Shown: positions 46,266 to 56,379 of the stretch, in pieces
Numbering within the stretch: position 1 is the stretch's first letter
Layout: each line of letters starts with the position of its first letter
Origin: Loripinus fragilis
Taxonomy: Eukaryota > Mollusca > Bivalvia > Lucinida > Lucinidae
Direction of reading: 5' to 3'
DNA: 64,000 nucleotides
Assembly (NCBI GenBank): GCA_964019695.1
Contig: OZ026517.1
Span: 72,560,665 to 72,624,664, forward strand
Notes under the pieces: model-generated
Seen by the model: the letters and a program-made list of their open reading frames with translations, nothing else
Database searches by the model: none
What the model was told of the DNA's origin: nothing
Made by a program: the position numbers and the translations under genes

Positions 46266-46361
46266 TCAGTTACACATTTTTATCTGGGGGCCGTTTACAA
46301 GTTACAACATCTCAGCTATACTGACTCCTTCATGTTTCTCCATAAATATTTATAATAGTAA

Positions 46362-46613
46362 CCCTTTTAATTCTGGAAACTGGTAAACAGAATCTGTTTA
46401 ATATACTGTTGGCAAACAGTTCAAGACCTAGATAAAATGGAAGCAGTTCACCAGGGTTTGCTTTGTTTGCTACATGTAAGATAAAAACAATATTCAGGGA
46501 CAGAATACATATTTTTGCAGAAAAAAATAACCCACAACCCCTTAAAAACAAAAGGGACAATTCTAAACTTATTGCATGGATATGTGTGAGATAATCCATC
46601 AGAACGAAAAGGG
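46362..46613. mobile_element. ~250-bp CCCTTTT-ended MITE (family J), copy 3
   Basis: CCCTTTTAATTCTGG at the left faces CAGAACGAAAAGGG at the right. TTAA follows on the right and the variant GTAA precedes on the left. Internally it holds TTGGCAAACAGTTCAAGACC and a partly matching CAGGGTTTGC...TTTGC arm. Related to elements at 3.45 and 24.42 kb. Confidence 0.7.
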
Positions 46614-46751
46614 TTAACAGGTACTGAGTTGGTCAGAGTTGACTTTGCTCGGGGCTGCGTAGTTAGGGTCCAAATTTGTATGGGGCCAAGATGTTGAATA
46701 CCAGTTGAAGCATGCCTTAACTGGGCCACGATGCAAGAAACCCTGTCTTTT

Positions 46752-47285
46752 GGCGGGTGTGATTTACGGCTTCTGGAAGCGGTAGACTGTTTTCCAGAAG
46801 ATGCCAAATCACGTGGCAGAAGCTGTTCCGAAGAAAGAAGATCGGAAAAAAATCGAACACGCCAAGTAAACCGTTTAAACGTTTTGTTACAACATTTACA
46901 ACGTCACTTTGTCTATGCAGTTTCGTATTTCGAGTTTTGTTTTTTTGGGGCAAAATTATGTCATATTCAATGTAATAATCTTTCTTTTGATTATTGCGCA
47001 ATTAATTTGTTGTCATTTGGAAATCGCGAAAACGTTTATAAGTAACTTTTAATGCCAAGATTTTCTAGCTCGCGTTGCAAGTGTGCGATCACGTGACCAC
47101 TTCTATCTTCCAGCTTCTGCTCAAAATTCGGAAGATTCAGAAGAGCTTCTAAAAGCAGAAGAGTCCCGTTCGATTTGTCGGAAGCAGAAGAAAAAAGTTT
47201 CTTCTAATTTCAGAAGACGAAAATCGAACAGAATTTACAATCTTCTACTTCTAGAACACATCTTCTGGCTTAAATCGCACCCGCC
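46752..47285. mobile_element. 534-bp TIR element rich in AGAAG/CTTCTG motifs
   Basis: GGCGGGTGTGATTTACG at the left faces CTTAAATCGCACCCGCC at the right. Both halves are filled with CTTCTG/CAGAAG motifs and GAACA/TCGAAC boxes in opposite orientations. The ~100-aa ORFs here follow these low-complexity motifs and are not treated as genes. Confidence 0.65.
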
Positions 47286-47493
47286 ATTTGGGTTATCTGA
47301 CAAATTAATATTCAAACCAGCCTGCTTAGCTACAGAGACTAGCTAGAAAATTGAAATTTCACTCATAGCAAGTCTATGATACTCTACAATAAGGGAATAA
47401 CAAAAGGCACTGATCAGACTGTGCAGGCTGGTCTGCACCTTTGTTGTTCGCAAACCACAAAGATAGGTTTTCTTGTGTTGAGGCCCAACTGGA

Positions 47494-47708
47494 TTAACCC
47501 TTAAAGCGCCACCTATAATTTGCAGCAGACGACAATTGAAAACTTTGCCGTTTTTTCATAAATAACCAATAAGGCATGATATTTCATGAGAATCGTCTGC
47601 TGGCAGACGATTCTCATGTAATATCATACCTTATTTATGTCGAAAATTGGGAAAGATGGCGCAAAATTTGTCGTCTGCTGCAGTTGTGATTGGCGCTTTA
47701 AGGGTTAA
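47494..47708. mobile_element. 215-bp TTAA-flanked palindromic MITE (piggyBac-like)
   Basis: TTAA-CCCTTAAAGCGCCA at the left is mirrored by TGGCGCTTTAAGGG-TTAA at the right. The centre holds a near-perfect palindrome (ATGAGAATCGTCTGC / GCAGACGATTCTCAT), and GTCGTCTGCTGCA occurs near both ends. TTAA duplication and a CCC start are the known pattern for piggyBac-type elements; assignment is by pattern only. Confidence 0.75.
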
Positions 47709-47859
47709 AGCAAAATTAATGATTACTCTACCTGTTAAAATAGAAACTGAATGCATATACATTCTGATTATTTGCAAACAAACTTTGGGTTGTAGTGTCT
47801 GTGTTGTAAATTAACTATTGGTGCAGTGCTTAAACCAAACTTGGTTTGGTTAACTCAGT

Positions 47860-48260
47860 CATGGTTCCCACAGGCTTGAAAAGAACTTAATTTAGAGGGC
47901 TTGCTTGAAAAGTCCTTGAAAATTAAATCTGCCTTGAAAAGTACTGGAAAATCACTCAAAGGCCTTGAAAAGTCCTTGAATTCTTATATTTTCTGTAGAA
48001 CTTAACACTGTTGTTAGAGATCTAAATCAGTATAAATTGTTGTGCCTTTATTTGGTGCAGCAAATGCTGTACCAAATAAAGGCACAACAATTAGATACTC
48101 ATTTTGTAGTATTAATTTCTCCATTATCTCAGTCTAGCATTTTTGAAGAAGAATTTTAGCACTTCCATCAGTATTTTTCCTAAACTTTTAGTCCTTGAAA
48201 ACTGTAAAATGGCCTTGAGAAGTCCTTGAATTTTACTCAAACTTCCCTGTATGAACCCTG
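47860..48260. mobile_element. 401-bp CTTGAAAAGTCC element directly upstream of the gene
   Basis: Left CATGGTTCCCACAGG, right complement CAGGGTTCATACAGG, flanked by TCAGT (47855-47859 and 48261-48265). The interior is a tandem of GGCCTTGAAAAGTCCTTGAA-type units. An embedded hairpin occupies 48035-48092. A related fragment starts at 55904 in intron 2. The end lies ~190 bp before the start codon of the 400-aa gene. Confidence 0.65.
48035..48092. repeat. 58-bp hairpin, 27-bp arms
   Basis: AATTGTTGTGCCTTTATTTG... and its complement, one mismatch in 27, spacer AAAT. Lies within the 47860-48260 element. Confidence 0.8.
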
Positions 48261-48452
48261 TCAGTGTTATAGTAGTTTCACAATAGTAAATATAAAATAT
48301 AGGTGTAATGCTTTAATAAAATTATTGGTGTGGTGGATGCACGCTATTATAGAAGATTTACAGACTTTAGTCCCTTTACAGGTCTATCCAGGTCCTCACC
48401 CGGTTGGTTTGACAAAACAAGAGCTGAAAACTAAGGAAGTTCAACAACAACA

Positions 48453-48858
48453 ATGGCGGCTGAGGGGCCAGAGACAAAGAAATTTAAGTTTGACACTACT
48501 GAAGAGCTAACAGATCCTATCTTTGACCAATTTAGAAATAACAAAAATGAAATGTTTAAACTAAAGTATGCTTTAGATGCATTGAAATTGGGTTTGGATG
48601 GTTCGAAACTGAGTATGATGAAGATAACTGCAGTCAATGCATGTGCCCCGATTTCTTTCTCAATGGCTTCTGTAGAGACTCAGATACATACTTCAATGGA
48701 GAGGGATGATGGAGTCACTGCAGATGGATTTGCTGTAGGGTCGATCTTTACTGATGGGATTTTCGTTCTTGAAAACTACATCAACAGCGGTGCATTGCCA
48801 AAGAATCAAGAGTTAAGGATGATTCTTGCCAAGCTGTTGAAATTCCTTTCACAAACTG
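48453..48858 (+). CDS. exon 1 of the 400-aa gene
   Basis: Codes residues 1-135 plus one base of codon 136. It begins at the ATG in a strong Kozak context and ends at ...ACTG before GTGAGT. The reading runs on for a few codons into the intron and then stops. It holds the N-terminal part, with a helical stretch around residues 30-50 and another at 118-134. The segment around residues 58-108 alternates small and hydrophobic residues and includes VTADGFAVGSIFTDGIFVL. The 5' UTR probably lies in 48261-48452, immediately downstream of a TIR element. Confidence 0.85.
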
Positions 48859-51800
48859 GTGAGTATTCTTTTTAAATCTACAGTAAATGTTCTAAAATTT
48901 CGAACACTAGTTGCCTGCCAAACAGGGCAGACCCAGATCAGACTGCTTCTGATGAAGCAGTCTGATCAGCGTCTTCCCTGTTTGCTATTCTGACAAGCAT
49001 TTTTTATGAATTCCAGCCCTGAAAACTAACATTTTATATGATAATAGTGCAAGAAAAGTCTGAGGCCTTTAGTTATAAGAGTGTGTTCAAAAATGTTTCT
49101 TATTTCTCAACCAAAACTATGTTTGGGTACTCAAAAGAACGGTCTCAGTGTGACAGTTCTTTTGAGTACACAAACATATGTTAAAGCTGATAGGTAAGAA
49201 AATATTTACAATTTTATGTTAAAAAATGTGGGGTTTTAGCTCACCTTAGCCATTGGCTCATGGTGAGCTATTGTGATCCTTGGATTTCCGCCATCAATAA
49301 TTGCTTCAAAGGACATCTCCTCCTTAACTTCTGGCTGGATTTAGACTAAATTTGGCAGGAATGATCCTTATATGGCCTTCTTTGATAATTGATCAAATGG
49401 TTACAGTCCGTTGCATATCTAGGTCACACAGGCTAAACATAGATTTTCGAGATGAATGCTTGTATGAAACCACAAGGCCTAGAGCCTTGATATTTGGCTT
49501 GTAGTATTATTTAGTGGACCTCTACCAAGTCTGTTCAAATTATACCCCTGTGGCCAAAAATGGCCCGGCCCTGGGGTCATACGTTTTACATTGGCTTATA
49601 CATGTATAGGGAAGATATGGAAAAAAAATCTTGACTTGAATCACAAGACCTAGAGCCTTGATATTCGTTATCTATCATCAACTACGCGCTTAGGGATGTC
49701 TGTTACAACGCAAGGTGGTTCTGGACGACAATGCGTTACGGGTCCCAGACGAAATATTTCTAAATATAGGTTTTTGCTATTGAATGTGTATCGTTTTCGG
49801 GAGACTTAAGACACAATAAACCTAAAGCATCTTATTTTGTCTTTGTTTATTTGTCCACGACACTTATCTAAACTTAATCAATCCTGTAGAGCATGGCAAC
49901 TGTATCCAGGTAACGCTTATATGATACATTATTATTCTTGAAACTGTATTTTACTTCTACACATGTCCTCATATTCGTATTTAGTACTTTCACTTTCGTT
50001 TTCTTTGAACATTTTATGACTTGATGTGATTAGACATTGCATTGTCCATCACATAGACCAAGAAAGAATTTTCTTCTAAATCTTCTTACTTTAGACGAAC
50101 GCGTTTTTAAAACCAAAACGAATGCACTGCAGTCATTTTTCCATGTTACAAATGTGTAACGACCGCAGATATTTTGTTACGGGTTATTGTCGACAGCGTT
50201 GCAGGTGGAGACGACAGTGATGGATTTATTTAATATAACTTGCACCCAAGAATCTTCTGTTTTGACCGAGGGTGAAATGTCATTTACCCTGTATGAGAAC
50301 ATGAATATGGCCAATATTCGGATTATGTACTGTTATTTCGAGACGCGCACGACTTGACGTCGTGGCCTTGTGCTTAGCATGTCAGACTTTGGAACCAGAG
50401 GACCAAGGTCGATTCCAGGGTGGGCCCTTATAGCAAATTGTTATTTTTTGTTTTTCATTTTTCCTCTTGTAATGCAAAATTACTTCATACAAGAAATATG
50501 GAATTATATAAATGACAAAAATTACACTCCTTAAATTTTTTAATTGAATTATCCTCGAAATTTGTGGGGGTGGGGACAACTTTGGCACTCCTGCAAGATA
50601 ATTTGTCCGGTGACCCCATTTTTTCTTTTTTCTAAAATGTCAAATGATAGTCCATGAAATAATAACATTAATAAGATTTTCAATATCTGATTTTTTATAT
50701 ATAATTTGCTCTAAAAATCGAAATCCTTTTATGGGGGAATAACCAAAATATATCATGCAGTACAGTGATTTTATTTGGGGTTTTAGGAAGCTACATTTTC
50801 CTTCACATTTGGGAAAATATTTTATTACAATTGGGAAAATAAGTGCTAAAATACATGAAATTGGGAAAATAAAGACCATTTTTGGATTGGGAATGACTCC
50901 CACATAAGGCCTTAAAAATGGCAAAATAAAATCACTGCAGTATCTTGACATGGATTGGGAACAAATACATTTTTACATTTGCTAGAAAGCCTGAGGTCAT
51001 TAGCAATAATTAAAATTAAAAAAAAGAAGCTGGATGGCGATTACAAATATTTTAGCTGAATATTAAGGACTTGGATTTTTTCAGAAAATTTGTAAAATGC
51101 TGAAAACTTCCATGTGAGATTATGAAAAATTGAGTGTGGTGACATATCCTTTTTATTTCATAAATTGACAGTCCATACATAAAACAAACTGTATGCATAC
51201 AATTAAAAAGATTTTAATGTGGAAATTACCCGCAATTGCCCATAATACGCTCCAGGTCCGACAAAGTGTAAGTCGCATATCACACATGGTCAAATAAAAT
51301 AACATTTTAAGCGTTTCAAAGCTGAAGGCTCCCAGGTGAGATATTAGTATACAAATGACTCTAGCCTCCATCCATCTGTCTGTTCGTTAACATTTTCAAA
51401 CACACATCTCCTTTGAAACCACAATGTCAATCTAATTTCATATGGAGACTCCTTAGGATGGAGGGTCGAAAGTTATTCAAACGATCTTGAAATGCATTTA
51501 AGCCCCCACCCCAGTTGCTTAGGCTGCTGTCCGTTCTGGGGTGGTGATTCCCTTGTTGTTGATCTATTGTTTAATGTACTTCTCATTATGGGGGTTCTGT
51601 GTTTGTCTTTGTTTTGGTATGCATTACTTTGCGCCCTTCCTAGTTTTGCAATTATCTTGAAGAGGAAGAGAGAGCTGGTAGCTTTGCTTTTATTGTCCTA
51701 CGGATATCTTGTTACTGTAAATGTTCAGTGGCTTTTCCTCATGATGTAGTGGGTTGATCTGGAGTTTATGATTGTTGTATTTCCTGATCATACTCACTTA

Positions 51801-54800
51801 CTTCTTGGTCTTGTGACCAAGATGCCGCCATGCTCAAATAAGGTAAAACCCTTTTTAAATATTCTCTGGTACCAGAAGACTATAAAAGCCACCAATCCCA
51901 TATATGGTATCAACCTTTAAATTCTTCTGATTACCTAGGGCTTGGTATGTACATTCGATGGGAGGTCGCACAATGCTGAACTACTTTTCCAGACGTTGAA
52001 TAGGCTTCAGAGCTGTATTTACATCTACTCAAGTGTTGATGAAAGAAAGAAAATTGTCGTCTCTCATCTGTTACAGAAAAACTGATGTGGTCTATTGCCT
52101 GTTACACAGTCGTCTCTAACCAGTAATATTAGAAAAATGAAATTTTGAGGTTTTTCAGTTTTCTTTTAAGAAGGACATGTTAAAATTGACTGAAAAATAA
52201 TGTGAGATCTATTGTCTGACCATTTATGCTTATTTCATGATGAGAACGCAAGTAATTAATCACAAATTACACATTTCTGAACTTTCTTTTCCAGACCAGA
52301 GTTTTACAATTTAACTGCAAATATCTATGGTGTTTGTACTTCCAATGTCAAACTAACAAACACTAATATGACAGGAATTATTTAAAATAGCCAAACACAC
52401 TATATTATCATTTTCTGCGACGTATGTGTGTGTTGCCCCTTTCCACTGTCGTCCCAAACCCGAAATCTGTCATCTTAAACCCGTTACCTGTCGTCTAGCA
52501 CAGGTAAGCAGTCGTCATGGGCCCGTAACGAATTGTTGTCCAGAACCACCTTGCGTTGTAACTGACATCCCTAAGCGTGAACTAGTAGATAACTTCCAAG
52601 TTTGTTCAAATTATGCCCCTTGGGCCAAAAATGACCCTGCCCGGGGGTCACATGTTTTACATAGGCTTATATCAGGAAAACATAAAAAAATCTTCTTGTC
52701 TGAAACCACAAGGCCTAGAGTCTTAATAACCGTGAGCAATTCAGGGCCTTCTTGTTTTAGCTCACCTAAGCTGAGCTATTGTGATAAAAAATGTCTGATG
52801 TCCTCCGTCGGTGTTAACATTTGAATACATATGTGGCTAAAAACTTGTATTTTTAATACTTTAGTGGCTAAAACCTCTTGAGTGTCTAGTCACCTAAGAA
52901 GTTGTTTAAAACTACATAAATCAGCTAGGGGGGTAACCCCTGTAAGTTTTGACACTAAGATTTGGATATCAAATTATCCATCTGTATGGACCTCCAACAC
53001 CATCCATCTGCATAATGTGGCTTGGTAAAATATGTTCATGTACCAGGTTCTTGTCCATACACTATGTGCCTACTGAAACAGAAAAGAAGCCCTTTTTCAA
53101 TGCCAATTGATACTGTCAAAAAGCAATACTAAGGGGGGTAACCCTGATATAATGAAAATAAAAATCGGTTACAGTTTGAGCCCCTGGGGGCTATTTATGA
53201 TTAGTCAGATGAAAATGTAGCCTCATAAAAAATTTATCATCCCAAAATAAGTCACTTGAATCCATGGACAGAATTTAGCCACTTAAGATTTGAAGACCAT
53301 AATGTGTGTTAGACACATATAGCTCTTAGCTCTTAAATGGCCATTCGGTGGTACGTCCATCCGTGGTCCGTCAACAATTTCCTTTAAATAACACCACAAG
53401 TTGTTCAAAGACTTCCATTCCATGCAGAATCCAGGTTGCCATGGCAACCAAACTGAAAAACTTTAAAATGCTGCTTGTCATAAACTACTGAGCCGATTTC
53501 AAAATAATTTAGCACAAATGATCCTTGGGTAACCCTCTACAAAGACTGTTTGAATTATATTGATCAGTCCAAATACATGGCCACCATGGGGCGTGGCCAG
53601 TTTTTCCTATGTTAATAAAGGGTAACATAAAATAAAAATCAATGGAAATGATGTTGTAAGAGATACAAAGTAAGTAAGGGTGCAAAGATCAGGAATCGAT
53701 ACAATCAAGTATGACACCTGACCCAGGATACCAATGGGAAAGTGACAAACTCACAGTGAGACAGTAATAGACACCACAAATGAGAGCCAAGAGGTTAGCC
53801 CTTTCCCAGCAGGGGACCACAAGGCAAATACATGTATAAACAGACACGAACAAAGGCATAGCAAACACAAGACAGAAAAAACATAAGTCCACAAAAGAAG
53901 TACTGCCTTGGAAGGGTCAGTAAAATATTTTACTGGAGGGATTAAACCAGTTGCAACACTTGCAGTCATGGTTGTCTTTCTGTATTAGTTGAAAATGTAA
54001 ATATAGAAAATAGTGAGTATGATCAGGAAATACCACAATCACAAATTGCAGACAAACCCATGGCATCACGAGGAAGAGCCACACACAATCACCAGACACT
54101 AGGAAGACATACAAAGCAAAGCAACCAGCTCTCTCTTCCCCATTGAGATGATTGCTAAACTAGAATGGAGACAAAGAAACGCACAACAAAACATAGAACA
54201 AGTACAGAATCCCACAATGGGAGTAACAATCAACAACAACAACTACCGCCTTAGAATGGACAGCAGCCAAAGCCACCGGGATTAAATGCATTTTACTGGT
54301 ACCAACTCTTTGCCCTAGATTCTGCTGTTGTTGAAAATTGTTAAGCTAGCATGGAGGATTCCTAACTATTGCAATGTATCATCATAGAGAAACTATATAA
54401 TCAAATTAACGCACTACGATGAAACAGAGAAAAGGGCTCATGGCTCAAAGATAGAGCTAAAGAAAACCTCAAGTTGAGCCACGGTGGGCCCAGCTACAGC
54501 CAAGCATCCGGCACCAACCCACCGATTAAAGCTTAACATCAGTCAGGGCCGTCAATGGCCCGTCGTTGAGTCTGAGGCCTGACCCACCGTCATGCAATTA
54601 AAGAGGAAACCATAGCTATAAACCGTGATTGGGTTTACAACCAGGCATGCAGACTGTTTCATGATAATGATCCAAGTATCCAACTTTTTTATAACGTTTG
54701 AACCTTTTTGAATTGATCACTAAAATTAGGTTTAGAGCTCACTCCCTTGATTCTGGGTAGATTTTAACAGTGAAAGGTAAACAAATAAAACAAACATTTT

Positions 54801-56343
54801 TCTTAGAAGATTTTAGTGTTTAATTTTCCCATTATTGGGCCAATAGTGGCCCGTCCTGTGGGGTCACATGTTTTACATAGGCTTCTGTAGGAAAAACAAA
54901 AAGAATTATTGTCTGAAACCATTAGTCCTGCAGCCTTGACACTATGTTTGTATTTTATCATCTAGTGAACTTCTACCAAGTTTGTTCAAAATTATGCCCC
55001 AGGGGATCAAATATGGACCTGCACTGGAGCTCACATGTTTAACATAGACTTATATAAAGAAAAGTTGAGGTTCTCTTTGTCCAGTGTGAGCTGTGCAGTG
55101 TCAGTAAACTTTTACTTTCAACGACATCTCCACATAAACCACTGGCATCTTATATCAAACTAAATCTAACATTCAAATTTAAATGTCGTATATCAAAGCT
55201 AATCCAACATTCAAATTTGAATGTCGAATATCAAACTGAATCCAACATTCAAATTCGAAAGTCAATTATCAAATATCAAACTCAATCCAACATCTAAATT
55301 TGAATGTCGAATATTGGATATCAATCTCAATCCAACATTCTTTTTTTTTTAATCTCAAATATCAAACTTAATCCAACATTCAAATTTGAATGGCGAATAT
55401 CCAATATCAAACTCAATCCAACATTCTTTTTGAATGTCGAATATCGAATATCAAACTTAAAATCCAATATTCAAAGTTGAATGTCGAACATTGAACAACA
55501 TTCAAATGGTTTGAATCCTGAATAATATTATAATATTGTCTTAAATAATACTTTCTTATTCCAGACCCTACAATGTTGCCGGAAAAGAAACACCATTTAG
55601 AGTCAGAATGGGCAGTCATAGTTTCACAGCATCTTTTGTCAAAGCTTACAGTGAACAACAAATACCTCGTTGACTCATACCGTATGGAAAACTGTCCTTG
55701 CAATGATGGTGATGATCTTATTGTAAGCATGGGTGACACAAGTTATGGTATGTATGCAAAAGTTCCATGCAGTTCCCTGTGTAAAACACAGTTCCCTGTG
55801 TTCCATGCAGTTCCCTGTGTTCCAAAAGTTCCCTGTGTAAAACGGCGGCTCTCAAAAAGACCGAAAATTGATTTTCAAAGACCAACTATCGCTAACAGGG
55901 TTTCCACAAGCTCTGGAAATCATGGAAAACTTTGAAAATTACTAATAAAAGTTCCATGCATGGAAAAATCATGGAATTTGAAAAAACCTGAATAATCATG
56001 GAAAATCATGGAATTTTGTCAAATAATTTGACTAAGCCACCACTATCAAGAAAACTAGCTGCGGACACACAAGTGTCCAACAGCTAGTTTTCTGGCTACT
56101 GGTGGTTTCAAGTTTTAAGGACCTCTAACGGTGGTAATGGGAATCACAGTGTATCGCTGCCTATAATTTTGATAAAAATTAAAGTCGATCAAATGCTTCC
56201 ATAATCTCACCGTTGGTCTCTATTTTATGATTTTGCATTTGATTTCCTATTTGCATAAATGTACGGCTTTATTTTGGGGCTAAAATGGTCACTTTTTGTA
56301 TTATACATATAGGAAATAGAAAAATATTTTTTAAAACATCATT

Positions 56344-56379
<36 letters not shown>

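Larger units (their letters stand above)
49685..52579. mobile_element. 2.9-kb TIR element with AACTA target-site duplication and subterminal repeats
   Basis: Left CGCGCTTAGGGATGTCTG, right complement CACGCTTAGGGATGTCAG; similarity extends ~67 bp (GTTACAACGCAAGGTGGTTC in both). AACTA occurs at 49680-49684 and 52580-52584. It interrupts a GAGCTATTG-type repeat whose sequence resumes at 52585. The right end carries several ~21-bp units with GTCGTC and CCCGTTAC motifs (52445-52545), and the left has related ones near 50160-50215. No transposase seen; superfamily not assigned. Confidence 0.8.
48859..55564 (+). other. intron 1, 6.7 kb, repeat-filled
   Basis: Bounded by GTGAGT and CAG. From 5' to 3' it holds a hairpin (48919-48984), a palindromic MITE copy (49091-49215), a GAGCTATTG-type repeat split by a 2.9-kb TIR element (49685-52579), further copies of that repeat, a retrotransposon tail with another inserted in it (53668-54690), and a minisatellite (55135-55520). 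No additional coding exon is evident inside it. Confidence 0.8.

Noticed and set aside
46448..47045. Overlapping ORFs of 94-119 aa on both strands
   Set aside because: They cover TIR elements at 46.36 and 46.75 kb; no domain, and both strands are equally open.
52426..52824. 132-aa Cys-rich ORF
   Set aside because: Spans the subterminal repeats and TIR of the 2.9-kb element and runs into the flanking family-C repeat.
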